A stretch of DNA of 64,000 nucleotides, taken from Candidatus Omnitrophota bacterium (lineage in GTDB: Bacteria; Hinthialibacterota; Hinthialibacteria; Hinthialibacterales; Hinthialibacteraceae). The notes under the pieces were generated by a model, which saw nothing but the letters and a program-made list of their open reading frames with translations, was not told where the DNA came from and searched no databases. Shown here piece by piece: positions 25,110 through 33,937 of this stretch (its first letter is position 1; each line of letters starts with the position of its first letter). A program made the position numbers and the translations under genes. The stretch is from NCBI GenBank assembly GCA_013177805.1, contig JABLXU010000024.1, forward strand, positions 1 to 64,000, given 5' to 3'.

Positions 25110-25351
25110 TTGTTTGACTCCTTTGGGGATGATGACAGGTTGTCTCCCTGGGAAAAGCCGATAGCCGGTCTTTTCACGAGGTGGAAAAACTATACCAGAG
25201 GGCGGCGTATCCGTCATGGTCTGGCCAAAAGCGGGTGGAATAAAACCGGAAGGTCAGGGGGAATGAAGAGGCCCGCCCCCACACCGGCCGTTTTCGACGA
25301 ATCCCCGCCTGAGTTCCCCCAAGAATTAACCAGTTCCTTCTCCATGGCGCG

Positions 25352-25957
25352 TCACGGATCTTCTTGCCGCCGCGCCCGGCGGAAGGACGGTGTCTCGAAC
25401 ACTAAGCCAAAATGATAAGGTGGCAAATCAAAAAAAGTCTTCGTCCGAGATTGAAATCCAACCATTTCCGCCCAGGCTTGGCATTGTTCAGGCCGGGGGC
25501 GGATGGCCATCGAGGGGCCGCGCGGGGTGGAAGGATCGTAATTCCAATGGATGATGCCCAATTTTCCCCCGGGAAGCAAAACTCTCCACGCTTCCCGCAG
25601 TAATATTTCAGGTTGTTCCGCATGCAAAATGTTGAACAACATGACATAGTCGAGGCTGTGGTCTGGCAGACCAGTCCCTTCGTGCATGAAATCCCGTTGA
25701 GCGCACACTACGTTCGTCAGTCCTTCCCGGATGGCTTTTGCTTGAGTGATGTGGATCATCTCCGGTTCAATGTCGAGAGCAAATATCCTCCCGGAAATGA
25801 TGCGCGCGGCGGGAATCGTAAATGTCCCGTATCCACAACCAAATTCCACAACATCCCGGCATGCCGCGGTCAGTTGCATCTGCTTCAAGATCATGGCCGA
25901 ATCAAAAAACGATTCCCACCAAGATTCTTCCGGCATACCGCTTTCACGGATTTTCAT
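25352..25957 (-). CDS. Class I SAM-dependent methyltransferase
   Basis: A 201-residue cytoplasmic methyltransferase of the UbiE/Methyltransf_11 type. DVVEFGCGYGTFTIPAA is the SAM-binding motif I, IFALDIEPEMIHITQA motif II, and LDYVMLFNILHAEQPEILLREAWRVLLPGGKLGIIHW gives motifs post-II and III. The C-terminal part (PRPEQCQAWAEMVGFQ) is a substrate-facing cap. The substrate cannot be deduced. The gene stands alone. Confidence 0.88.
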   Translation of the reverse strand: MKIRESGMPEESWWESFFDSAMILKQMQLTAACRDVVEFGCGYGTFTIPAARIISGRIFALDIEPEMIHITQAKAIREGLTNVVCAQRDFMHEGTGLPDHSLDYVMLFNILHAEQPEILLREAWRVLLPGGKLGIIHWNYDPSTPRGPSMAIRPRPEQCQAWAEMVGFQSRTKTFFDLPPYHFGLVFETPSFRRARRQEDP

Positions 25958-26193
25958 CGCGCAAGTACCTCACACGCATTACTGGAGCCTGAATCCGTAA
26001 TCCAATCCTGCCTCTTCAGCAGGCATTTTACTCCCGCGGCCGGATATCCGTCAGGATTACCCATCCGCCTTTAGCACTACCCGGCGCCGACTGCCCCGGT
26101 GGCGAAGAGTTTGGGCTCAAATGGTATCGTCGTGGGATCGTGAGGCGTTTTACAAGGAAGGAATGAGGATAATAACTTCAATCTTTTCAATTG

Positions 26194-26266
26194 CTGGGGA
26201 GGCAGGGCTCGAACCTGCAGCCTTCTGATCCAGAGTCAGACGTCTTGCCAATTCGACCACTCCCCA
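26194..26266 (-). tRNA. tRNA-Gln (anticodon CUG)
   Basis: Reading the minus strand, 73 bases fold as a cloverleaf. The acceptor TGGGGAG pairs with CTCCCCA, followed by discriminator G. The anticodon stem TCTGA/TCAGA encloses the loop CTCTGGA, giving anticodon CTG. The T arm reads GCAGG-TTCGAGC-CCTGC. U1-A72 and the CUG anticodon identify glutamine. CCA is not encoded. Confidence 0.95.
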
Positions 26267-26631
26267 TGGTTCTCTTTCCCGATAGTTGTAGCCGATTCCC
26301 CGCGCGCCGTCAAGCCGTTTTCTTTAATTCTCTCTTTCTTTCGTGTTATTCGGCAAGCGGGGGAGAGCCCGGAGGTTTTCACCTTTTTCAAATCTGGGAT
26401 TCAACCCATATCCCACACTGTACACCGCCCCCCCCGGGGAGAGCCCGGCCGTCTTCACCTTTTTCAAATCCGTCAAGTGTCGTACAGTACCGGTTTTGAG
26501 GTGGGACGCGTTTCCGAGCCGTGAATGGAGATCCCTCCCCAGCGGGGTTTCTGAAGGACAAGTCCTATCCCGGCCGGGTGGCTGGTGTCGAGGGCCGGGT
26601 TGTGAAGCGGTTCGAGGCAGTGAAAACGGAT
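26267..26631. other. Intergenic region with a 34-bp direct repeat
   Basis: No gene supported between tRNA-Gln and the glycosyltransferase. Two near-identical copies of a 34-base element, containing GGGAGAGCCCGG and TTCACCTTTTTCAAATC, lie at 26361-26394 and 26437-26470. Confidence 0.6.
26361..26470. repeat. Pair of 34-bp direct repeats
   Basis: Copies at 26361-26394 and 26437-26470, 76 bases apart, share GGGAGAGCCCGG and TTCACCTTTTTCAAATC, with three or four differences in the middle. Just upstream of a tRNA 5' end, they could be remnants of an insertion, but no element is visible. Confidence 0.65.
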
Positions 26632-29520
26632 ATGAAATCAACGATTTTTCATCTTCTGGCTGGTTTGGGATTGATTGGGGCCGTAATTTGGGTTTATGGC
26701 GGTTCCTTACAGGCCGGTTTTGTGGGGGATGATTACTATTTTCTCGAAGCCAGCGATTCGTTGTCCAAAGTGGGCCGGTCGTTCACCGGGGATTGGTTTT
26801 GGCACGACACCGATATCACACAAGCCCGGTATTACCGCCCGTTGCAGATCCTCATGACTTATATTGAATCCCAATGGTTATGGGGGGAGACGGCGTGGGG
26901 ATTTCATTTGGATTTGCTCCTGATCCACATTGCCGTTTCCCTGCTTGTCGTTCCGTTCTTTTATTTATTGGCGGGATCTGTTTCCCAAACCTGTCACCCG
27001 TACGCGGCGTGGGCGGCCGCTTATCTATTCGCGCTCCATCCGCGGCATGCCGAGCCGGTCTGCATGATCAACGGCCGGACGGACAGTTTGTGCGGCCTTT
27101 TTTTCTTGGCCGCGCTGGTGGCGTATTTTCTATGGCGGCGGGGCGGGCCGCGCGCTTGGCGGTGGATCTCATGGGGGGCCTTCGCGTGCGCGTTGTTATC
27201 GAAGGAAATGGCCGTGACGTTACCCGCCGTGTTGTGGCTGCATGAGGGAGTGGCGTGGGTCCGGGGCCGGAGGGCTGGTCAAGGCCAGCCTCTGGCTACC
27301 CATCTCGGGGCGGCGGCCGGTCATTGGCTGGTGTTGCTTGTACTCTTCGGCGTGGTCCGGACCTGGGCGTTGGGGGGGTATCTGATCGGTAAGACCAGTT
27401 ACATCCAGCATTTCATATCCCTGGAGATCTACCTTTTATCGAGTTTGAAGTTATTGGCGGCGCTGGTGCTTCCCTTTGAAGGATTTCTGGAGTGGTTTGG
27501 ATCGTTCATGCCCGCGTATGCGTATATCTATGGCGTGCCGCTTTGGATTTTTACCGCGCTGGGATTTGTGTATTGCGTCGCGCGAGGAAAGATCCTGGGG
27601 GTGTGGATACTTACCCTTTGGGTGATCTGCGCGTTGCCGATTCTGACTGAAATCAGTGATTTTCAAACGACCTTATCTGACCGCTACTTATATATTCCAT
27701 CGCTGGGGGCGGTTTTGGGGGCCGGGTGGTTGATCGGAGAAAGCCAGGCGTATCGCGCCGGGCGGTGGGTGGCGGGTCTGCTGATGACCGGGTGGCTGGG
27801 TGCTTCGGCGGGGCAAATCCAGATCTACACGGCCCAATGGCGGTTGGTGGGAGAGGCGGCCGCGTCGCTGGTTCAGCAGATCAACGCCCTCGACGCGGTC
27901 CGGCCCGCGGGAGAGCCATTTTGTTTTCTTTCTCTCCCCAGTTTGTACGAAGGCAAGCCGATACTCAACACGGGATTCGAGAAATATTGGAATGCCCAGT
28001 TGGCCCAACAAGGCAAAATCCCCCGGTTTCGGACTCCCTTCTTGTTTCTGGAGTTGAACCGGCCTCCCGCTCAGGTCCGCACTGCGACGCAATGGGCAGG
28101 GCCGCGCGTATCCCATCGTGTGGAAGGCGGGTATTTTCGGATGCCCTACCGGACGGATTCCCGCGCGCTCGAGTTGCTCAATCCGCCGGGGGATTTTCCT
28201 GTCGAATGGTGCGAGTTCCTCACCCATCCCTTGCCGTTTCCCATGTTGTTGTTGGCGGTTGATCAAGGCCGTGTGGTTCCCGTTTCGCGGCCGGTGGGAG
28301 TCTTATACGCGGCGCAAGGCGCGGGTGGAGAGGGCTGGATCGAACCTTTCCCGGCGGGGCCCCAGCGGGCCGAGCCGTTTCCCGCCGTGCCTCTTCCCAT
28401 GATCCAATCCGCCCAGCTCGATCCTGGGCGGGGGATTCATCTCTCCAGGGGGGATATCAATGGAGACCGCCAGGAGGACCTGGTGATTTCATTTGGACCG
28501 ACCGAAAAGGAAATTCCTTTCCCGGGAATCATATATATTTTGGATGGGCTGACACGCAGTATCCTCGGTCATCCCTTTTCTCCCTTTCCCCGCGAACATC
28601 CCGGCGCCGCGGCCAATCCCTACGGCGAGGTCTATACCGCGGTGGGACGCTTCATTCCGGGGCGGGAGCAAACGCAGATCGCCTGCGCGCAAGGCGCCGG
28701 GGGCAAACAAATCGTCCGGTTGTACGAATACACCGGGCAGGAGGCTCCCAAGGGGTTTCAGTTATTGGGGCAATTCGACGCGTTTGAAATACCCTACCGG
28801 CCTCTGAATCCCGAGGGTGGAATCACGCTCAGCGCGGGGGACCTGGACGGGGATGGATATGATGAATTGATCACAGGGCAAACCCAACACATTTTTCGCA
28901 GTCCGCTGATCCAGGTGATCACGTTCGGGCCGGCGGTGGGAGAGGAAGCATTCACCCTCCGCGCTATCTCCCCGGCCTATCCGGTATTCGGCGAGGAACC
29001 CCGGATATGGTCTGAAGGGGTGCATCATGCCGTGGGCGATGTCAATGGCGATGGGATTCCTGAAATCGTCGTATCCCCCTTAGTGGGCATCCAACGGATA
29101 GGAAACATCGAGGGCCCGCCAGCCTGGTTCCGGATTCTTCGCGCCCATGTTGAAGAAGGACGGATCATCGGGTTCTCGAGATTGGATGATGTGGAATGGA
29201 TGCCTTCCGATTCCCAAACGGCGTGCATCCAAACCGTCGCGTGTGGGAATCTGGATCTCGATCCCGCGGATGAAGTGGTGGTGGGGGTTCTCTGGCAGGG
29301 AAAAGCGGAGGGGATGGATGCCCGATCCCTCGAATATCTACCCCTCTTTGCCGATCGCGCGTTGGGGGTGGCGGCGATCGATCTGCAATGGCGTGAGGAT
29401 AACCGGGTCGAGTTTTGTGACTCCGCGTTTTCCACGCCACCGGCGCTCCGGAGTCCCAGGTGGTTGGGACTCAAGGACCAATGGCTATCCGTAACGATTT
29501 TGACGAATCAAGGATATTGA
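26632..29520 (+). CDS. GT-C-type membrane glycosyltransferase fused to FG-GAP repeat propeller
   Basis: A 962-residue protein. The N-terminal half (residues about 1-400) is polytopic: after the first helix, LQAGFVGDDYYFLEASDSL supplies the DD pair of the first extracytoplasmic loop, and YYRPLQILMTYIESQWLWG...FHLDLLLIHI and FALHPRHAEPVCMINGRTDSLC match the pattern of TMTC/PMT-like mannosyltransferases. The C-terminal half (about 600-890) has four FG-GAP/VCBS-type calcium-binding blades: RGDINGDRQEDLVIS, AGDLDGDGYDELITG, VGDVNGDGIPEIVVS and CGNLDLDPADEVVVG. I chose ATG 26632, where the first helix starts. The fusion of a lipid-linked sugar transferase to an extracytoplasmic propeller is unusual; the propeller may bind the acceptor. 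Confidence 0.75.
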   Translation: MKSTIFHLLAGLGLIGAVIWVYGGSLQAGFVGDDYYFLEASDSLSKVGRSFTGDWFWHDTDITQARYYRPLQILMTYIESQWLWGETAWGFHLDLLLIHIAVSLLVVPFFYLLAGSVSQTCHPYAAWAAAYLFALHPRHAEPVCMINGRTDSLCGLFFLAALVAYFLWRRGGPRAWRWISWGAFACALLSKEMAVTLPAVLWLHEGVAWVRGRRAGQGQPLATHLGAAAGHWLVLLVLFGVVRTWALGGYLIGKTSYIQHFISLEIYLLSSLKLLAALVLPFEGFLEWFGSFMPAYAYIYGVPLWIFTALGFVYCVARGKILGVWILTLWVICALPILTEISDFQTTLSDRYLYIPSLGAVLGAGWLIGESQAYRAGRWVAGLLMTGWLGASAGQIQIYTAQWRLVGEAAASLVQQINALDAVRPAGEPFCFLSLPSLYEGKPILNTGFEKYWNAQLAQQGKIPRFRTPFLFLELNRPPAQVRTATQWAGPRVSHRVEGGYFRMPYRTDSRALELLNPPGDFPVEWCEFLTHPLPFPMLLLAVDQGRVVPVSRPVGVLYAAQGAGGEGWIEPFPAGPQRAEPFPAVPLPMIQSAQLDPGRGIHLSRGDINGDRQEDLVISFGPTEKEIPFPGIIYILDGLTRSILGHPFSPFPREHPGAAANPYGEVYTAVGRFIPGREQTQIACAQGAGGKQIVRLYEYTGQEAPKGFQLLGQFDAFEIPYRPLNPEGGITLSAGDLDGDGYDELITGQTQHIFRSPLIQVITFGPAVGEEAFTLRAISPAYPVFGEEPRIWSEGVHHAVGDVNGDGIPEIVVSPLVGIQRIGNIEGPPAWFRILRAHVEEGRIIGFSRLDDVEWMPSDSQTACIQTVACGNLDLDPADEVVVGVLWQGKAEGMDARSLEYLPLFADRALGVAAIDLQWREDNRVEFCDSAFSTPPALRSPRWLGLKDQWLSVTILTNQGY

Positions 29521-30007
29521 ATCAACGATGTGAAAAAAAAATGCCTGCCAAAGTTTGGGGAGGTTGGCAGGCAGCGAAATGGGGAGAATGGGATGTAAAA
29601 TCTTTGCTAATTGTGGGAGCAGGAGTCGTGCCAAGTTGTTAATTCCAGATCCATTCGATGGCGAAAAAGGGGGTGATTATAAATATCATCCTGAATTATA
29701 ATGAGTTATGAGGAAGAGGGGAACTGGGTTTATCGGGTTTTTCTCCAGGAGAAGGAGCCAAGCGATCCGCTGCAGCGGCGAGAGGGGGGTGGGGAGTGTA
29801 TCAATTTGGGATCGTCCCGTCTCAGATTCAGAAAAAAGTGGTTCGAATAAATTTCGCGCCAAATTCGTCTAACGTCTTGAAATTTAACCAAAATAACGTA
29901 AATTACTTTATGATTAGCGCTTGGACGCGGTGGTATAATTTTTGGGTATACTGTTGGAGATCCATTGACTTCTGCTATTCAGAAGGAGAAATAAGGAGAA
30001 ACGAGTC
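29521..30007. other. Intergenic region upstream of pal
   Basis: No gene supported. It holds a strong 10-bp hairpin (29542-29573), then an AT-rich stretch with a TATAAT (29934-29939) and a TATACT (29947-29952) that may be promoter -10 elements for pal, without a good -35 at normal spacing. Confidence 0.45.
29542..29573 (-). terminator. Strong hairpin with T run on the minus strand
   Basis: TGCCTGCCAA and TTGGCAGGCA form a perfect 10-bp stem around a 12-base loop. On the minus strand it is followed by a run of T (complement of the A run at 29533-29541), giving a rho-independent terminator facing leftward, into the 3' end of the glycosyltransferase gene. On the plus strand it lacks a T run. Confidence 0.6.
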
Positions 30008-30634
30008 ATGAAAGGCGCCACATTTTTGGTCGTATGTGCTTCGTTTTGTCTCTTTGGGCTGCTGGCGGTGACGAATACGGGTTCTGCCGTGTTGAATGAG
30101 GGGCCTACCGGCATCTGGTCCTGTTGGCCTCAAACCCGCTATATCAAAGCCGATATGGCCGTGGTGACACACCCGGACATTTTCAAATGGAAGTTCGCGC
30201 AACGCGGCGAGAAAACCGTGGAAAAACCTACCACGCCTCCTGAAACCCCTCCTACCACCCCCGATTTAACCCGGGAACCGGAAAAGGGAGTGCCCAAGCC
30301 GTTGCCGGAAAAAGTCGTGTATTTCGATTACGATAAAGCGCTCTTGAAACCGGAGGGGAAAGCCGCCATTCAGAGAAATGTTCAATTCTTGAAAGAAAAT
30401 CCCAAGTACACCGTGTTGATTGAAGGGCACTGCGACGAGCGGGGGACACCCGAATACAACATCGCCCTGGGAGAACGCCGCGCCGAAGCGGTCAAGAGTT
30501 ACATGATGGAATTGGGAATCGCCGGCGAGCGGATCACCACCAAATCCTGGGGGGAAGAACGGCCCGTGGATCCGGGGCATACGGAAGCGGCTTGGCGGTT
30601 GAACCGCCGGGCGGAGATGTTTTATTACGAATAA
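30008..30634 (+). CDS. pal: Peptidoglycan-associated OmpA/Pal-type protein
   Basis: A 208-residue exported protein. Residues about 100-208 are an OmpA-C/Pal domain that binds diaminopimelate in peptidoglycan: EKVVYFDYDKALLKPEGKAAI, YTVLIEGHCDERGTPEYNIALGERRAEAVKSYM and WGEERPVDPGHTEAAWRLNRRAEMFY are almost textbook Pal. The N-terminus (MKGATFLVVCASFCLFGLLAV) is a signal or anchor sequence, but neither Cys sits in a normal lipobox, unlike classical Pal. A Pro/Thr-rich linker (about 75-95) joins the two parts. AAGGAG lies upstream of the ATG. No tol genes are nearby. Confidence 0.85.
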   Translation: MKGATFLVVCASFCLFGLLAVTNTGSAVLNEGPTGIWSCWPQTRYIKADMAVVTHPDIFKWKFAQRGEKTVEKPTTPPETPPTTPDLTREPEKGVPKPLPEKVVYFDYDKALLKPEGKAAIQRNVQFLKENPKYTVLIEGHCDERGTPEYNIALGERRAEAVKSYMMELGIAGERITTKSWGEERPVDPGHTEAAWRLNRRAEMFYYE

Positions 30635-30693
30635 GTCAACGTCCGGATTGTCCGCAATGTGAATTGAAGTTGATGTAGACCGATGGTGTCGGA

Positions 30694-30728
30694 AGGCGGG
30701 ATCGTGGAAGCCGGGTCCTGCCTTTTTT
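30694..30728 (+). terminator. Rho-independent terminator of pal
   Basis: AGGCGGGA (30694-30701) pairs with TCCTGCCT (30716-30723, one G-T wobble), and six T follow from 30723. Confidence 0.6.
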
Positions 30729-30874
30729 ATTGGATCGTTTCCGTGTATTTTCTATAGTGGAAATCTTGTAATAACTTGCGATACTTCTGAAGTGCACAAG
30801 CCAGCCATTGCGTTCCGTACGCGGACCGGCTCCTCTTCCTATTCCGGGTTCCGGCGGAACGCGGGGATCTCAAG

Positions 30875-32032
30875 ATGGATAGGGTGATGAACACGTTTCC
30901 CGAAAAACACCTAACCGCGGGGATTGACGAAGATGTGATCTTATCGGCCATTGTGGAAGGCGCTACCGATGGCATCGCCCGGATCGATGCCCAGGGGGTG
31001 ATCGTTTCTTGGACAACCGGCGCGGAACGTCTCCTTGGTTACAGCCGGGAAGAAATCGTCGGGCAGGAAATCTTCCGCATCGTCCCTCCCGATCTGCGGG
31101 AGACGGTGCGCGCCGGTTTGCGCCGTCAAGTCAAGGAAGGCGGGGTGTTCCATGAGGAAACAGTCCGGATGCATAAGAGAGGCAGACCGGTGCCGGTTTT
31201 GCTGACCCGTGTGCCGCTCAAGGACGCGGAGGGCCAAACGGTCGCATTTTTAGTAATTTTCAAGGACATTTCCGAGAAGAAAAAACTGCAGAAACAGGTG
31301 GAGACCCTGCAGCGCGACAATGCCATGGCCAAAGTCGCCGCCAAGGTCGCCCACGAAATCCGGAATCCCCTCGGCGTGTTGTTTTTAAAATCCGACCTGA
31401 TGGTGGAGCGCTTGGAAATGGCCTTTGAATGCTGGGGCAAGGGTGATCCGGGTCAACACCGCGTGGTATTGGAGAAATATGTCAGCGACATCAAGCGTCA
31501 AATATCCCGCTTGGAGGAGATTGCCAACAACTACCTTCAAATCTCGAAAATCCGCATGAACGAGCGGGAAGACGTCGATCTTCATAAGTTCATGGAGGAT
31601 CTGGAGGCGGAACTGCGGGAGCATCATTCCGCCGATGGGGTGACGTTTGTGTTTTCCATGGCCGGCGAACTTTCCACAGCTTACATCGATCCCCAACAAT
31701 TCCAACGGGTTTTCGCCAACTTGGTGCGGAATTCCGTTGAAGCCATTCAACTTGCCCACATCCAAGACGGGCGGATCGAAATCCGGCTGGAACGAAATCC
31801 GGGTTACGTCGAATTTCTGGTCAGTGACAACGGTCCCGGCATCCCTGCCCAGATCCAGGAAACGATCTTCGATCCCTTCACCACCACGAAAAGCATCGGA
31901 ACGGGCCTGGGGCTATATCTGGCGCGGGAGATTGTGGAGAATCACCAAGGGACGCTCACCATTGATTCGGCCGAGGGGGCCGGCACCCAGGTGCGGATCG
32001 TCATCCCTCTCGATGATTCGGAGACGGAGTGA
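30875..32032 (+). CDS. Cytoplasmic PAS-domain sensor histidine kinase (NtrB-like)
   Basis: A 385-residue soluble kinase with no membrane helix. Residues about 15-135 form a PAS domain (DGIARIDAQGVIVSWTTGAERLLGYSREEIVGQEIFRIVPP). The HisKA region contains AKVAAKVAHEIRNPLGVLFLKS with the phospho-accepting His. The HATPase region has NLVRNSVEAIQLA (N box), VSDNGPGIPAQIQETIFDPF (G1/F) and TTTKSIGTGLGLYLAREIV (G2). The domain order matches NtrB-type kinases that drive sigma-54 activators. The next gene, 12 bases downstream, is exactly such an activator, so the two form a two-component pair. Start codons at 30875 and 30887 are both possible. Confidence 0.93.
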   Translation: MDRVMNTFPEKHLTAGIDEDVILSAIVEGATDGIARIDAQGVIVSWTTGAERLLGYSREEIVGQEIFRIVPPDLRETVRAGLRRQVKEGGVFHEETVRMHKRGRPVPVLLTRVPLKDAEGQTVAFLVIFKDISEKKKLQKQVETLQRDNAMAKVAAKVAHEIRNPLGVLFLKSDLMVERLEMAFECWGKGDPGQHRVVLEKYVSDIKRQISRLEEIANNYLQISKIRMNEREDVDLHKFMEDLEAELREHHSADGVTFVFSMAGELSTAYIDPQQFQRVFANLVRNSVEAIQLAHIQDGRIEIRLERNPGYVEFLVSDNGPGIPAQIQETIFDPFTTTKSIGTGLGLYLAREIVENHQGTLTIDSAEGAGTQVRIVIPLDDSETE

Positions 32033-32044
32033 CGCAGAGGCATT

Positions 32045-33445
32045 GTGACCGTGGCGCGAACCATTTTGATCATCGATGATGACGCCACTTCCCGCGAAGT
32101 GGTGCGCGAGTCCTTGGAAGGCAAGGGCTTCGAGTTTTTAGAAGCCACGACGGGCGAGGAAGCGCTCGAATTGTTCTCCACGCACGATATCGATGTGGTC
32201 ACCTGCGATATCATGCTTCCCGGCACGGACGGCATCGAGGTCTTGCGCCAGATCAAGGAGATCAAGCAGGATACCCAGGTTATCATGCTGACCGGCCTGA
32301 ATGAGGTCGATACCGCCGTGGAAGCCATGCGGCTGGGGGCGCAGGATTATCTCACCAAGCCGATCCGTTTGAAGGAATTGCGGGTTGTGGTGGACCGGGC
32401 CATCGAGCAGAAACGCCTGGCGGAGGAGCGGGAAGAATGGCGCCGGCAGATCGCCCGGTATTCGGGCCGCCTGCTGGGGAAATCCCCTGCCATGCGGCGC
32501 ATATTCCACGTGATCGAGCAAGTGGCCCCCACCCGCAGCACGGTGTTGATCACGGGCCAGACCGGTACCGGGAAGGACCAGGTGGCGCAGGAAATCCACG
32601 AACAAAGCCGCCGCAACGATAAACCGCTCATTAAAGTGGATTGCGCTTCCTTGCCCGAATCGCTCCTCGAATCCGAATTGTTCGGCCATGTCCGGGGATC
32701 TTTCACGGGGGCGATCAAGGACCGCAAGGGGCGTTTCGAACTGGCGGACGGGGGAACGATTTTTCTGAATGAAATCGGAGAGATGTCGGCCAGCGCCCAG
32801 CAACGCCTGTTGCGCTTTCTCCAGGATTCGGAGTTGGAGCGGGTGGGCAGCAGCACCACCATCCGGGTGGATGTCCGGGTGATCGCCGCCACGAACATCG
32901 ATCTTCAGCAAAGCATCCAGGAAAAAAAGTTCCGGGAAGACCTGTATTACCGGTTGAAAGTCGTCCAGATCGCGATTCCCCCCCTCCACGAACGCCCCGA
33001 AGACATCCCAATTCTGGCACAAGCGTTCCTGAAACGATACAGTGAGGAGACCGGAAAAGAGTTGCGGGATTTCGCGCCGGAGGTCATGGACTTGTTTTTC
33101 AATTACCCGTGGCCCGGCAACGTGCGGGAACTGCAACATACGGTCGAGCACTCGGCGATCTTCGCCACGGGACCCATCGTGACGTTGAAGGAGCTTCCGG
33201 AGGAAATCATCCAGTATCGCGCCACCGCTGGGGAAAAACCGGGGGGAGAGCCCTTCGATCCATCCAAACATATCGTGATACCAATCGGTTCGACCTTGGA
33301 AGACGCCGAGTTGGAGATCATTCGCCGAACGTTAGAGCTCGTGGATGGCAACAAGGAAGAAGCGGCGCGCATCCTCGGACTGTCCCGGAGTTCCCTGTAC
33401 CGCCGGTTGCCGAAACTCACCCAAATGATGATGACCGGCCCCTGA
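32045..33445 (+). CDS. NtrC-family sigma-54-dependent response regulator
   Basis: A 466-residue bacterial enhancer-binding protein. The receiver (residues about 4-120) has ILIIDDDATSREVV, the phospho-acceptor Asp in VVTCDIMLPGTDG, and YLTKPI. The AAA+ domain (about 140-375) has Walker A ITGQTGTGKDQVAQ, the sigma-54 contact loop GSFTGAIKDRKGRFELADGGTIFL (GSFTGA instead of GAFTGA), R-finger region and NYPWPGNVREL. A Fis-type helix-turn-helix ends the protein (NKEEAARILGLSRSSLYRRL). It opens at GTG 32045. A sigma-54 promoter lies 43 bases past its stop, suggesting a direct target. Confidence 0.94.
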   Translation: MTVARTILIIDDDATSREVVRESLEGKGFEFLEATTGEEALELFSTHDIDVVTCDIMLPGTDGIEVLRQIKEIKQDTQVIMLTGLNEVDTAVEAMRLGAQDYLTKPIRLKELRVVVDRAIEQKRLAEEREEWRRQIARYSGRLLGKSPAMRRIFHVIEQVAPTRSTVLITGQTGTGKDQVAQEIHEQSRRNDKPLIKVDCASLPESLLESELFGHVRGSFTGAIKDRKGRFELADGGTIFLNEIGEMSASAQQRLLRFLQDSELERVGSSTTIRVDVRVIAATNIDLQQSIQEKKFREDLYYRLKVVQIAIPPLHERPEDIPILAQAFLKRYSEETGKELRDFAPEVMDLFFNYPWPGNVRELQHTVEHSAIFATGPIVTLKELPEEIIQYRATAGEKPGGEPFDPSKHIVIPIGSTLEDAELEIIRRTLELVDGNKEEAARILGLSRSSLYRRLPKLTQMMMTGP

Positions 33446-33487
33446 TCATTTCCCCCCTACAACTGGATTCACCTACTTTGGACCAGG

Positions 33488-33504
33488 TTGGCACGGAACC
33501 TGCA
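33488..33504 (+). promoter_or_regulatory. Sigma-54 (-24/-12) promoter
   Basis: TTGGCACGGAACCTGCA matches the YTGGCACG-n4-TTGCW consensus with one mismatch, and keeps the essential GG-N10-GC spacing. It lies 43 bases after the stop of the NtrC-type activator and about 26 bases before the start of the stand-alone receiver gene. The predicted transcript would begin near 33515. Confidence 0.75.
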
Positions 33505-33529
33505 TATTCATTCGCAAGGGTGAAAAAAC

Positions 33530-33937
33530 ATGCTGGATATCCAAGATAAATCCCACCGGGTTATGCGTGATTTTCTGACTGGTAAAAGCATTCTCATCGT
33601 GGATGATGACGATGACTATGCTGAAGCGCTGGATGAAATTTTTTCCCTCCAGGGCTGCCGGGTGACTCGTCTTTGTGATCCCGTTTCCGCCGTCGGTTGC
33701 GCCCTGGCGCACGATTTCGACCTGATGATCGTCGATAAAAATATGCCCCGGCTTGATGGACTCGAATTCGCCACGCAAATCCGCCGTCAGAAACCATCCT
33801 CGAAAATCGTATTGACCACCGCGTGTCCCAACGAAGAATCCCGTAAAAGAAGCCGGGATATCGGCATCCGCTATTATTTGACCAAACCGTTCCGTAAAAA
33901 CGACATCCTCGAAATCGCCTCGTTTCTGCTTCTCTAA
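33530..33937 (+). CDS. Stand-alone response-regulator receiver protein
   Basis: A 135-residue single receiver domain with no output domain (CheY/Spo0F-like). KSILIVDDDDDYAEAL gives the acidic pocket, LMIVDKNMPRLDGLE the phospho-Asp, VLTTACPNEES the conserved Thr, and YYLTKPFRKNDI the Lys. The first 17 residues are an extension. AAGGG precedes the ATG. It lies just behind the sigma-54 promoter at 33488-33504, so it is probably induced by the upstream activator and may feed back on, or relay phosphate from, the same kinase. Confidence 0.9.
   Translation: MLDIQDKSHRVMRDFLTGKSILIVDDDDDYAEALDEIFSLQGCRVTRLCDPVSAVGCALAHDFDLMIVDKNMPRLDGLEFATQIRRQKPSSKIVLTTACPNEESRKRSRDIGIRYYLTKPFRKNDILEIASFLLL

Noticed and set aside
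29921..29952. Clear sigma-70 promoter for pal (TTGGAC with TATAAT or TATACT).
   Set aside because: Spacings are 7 and 20 bases, not 16-18, so no confident pair can be made.
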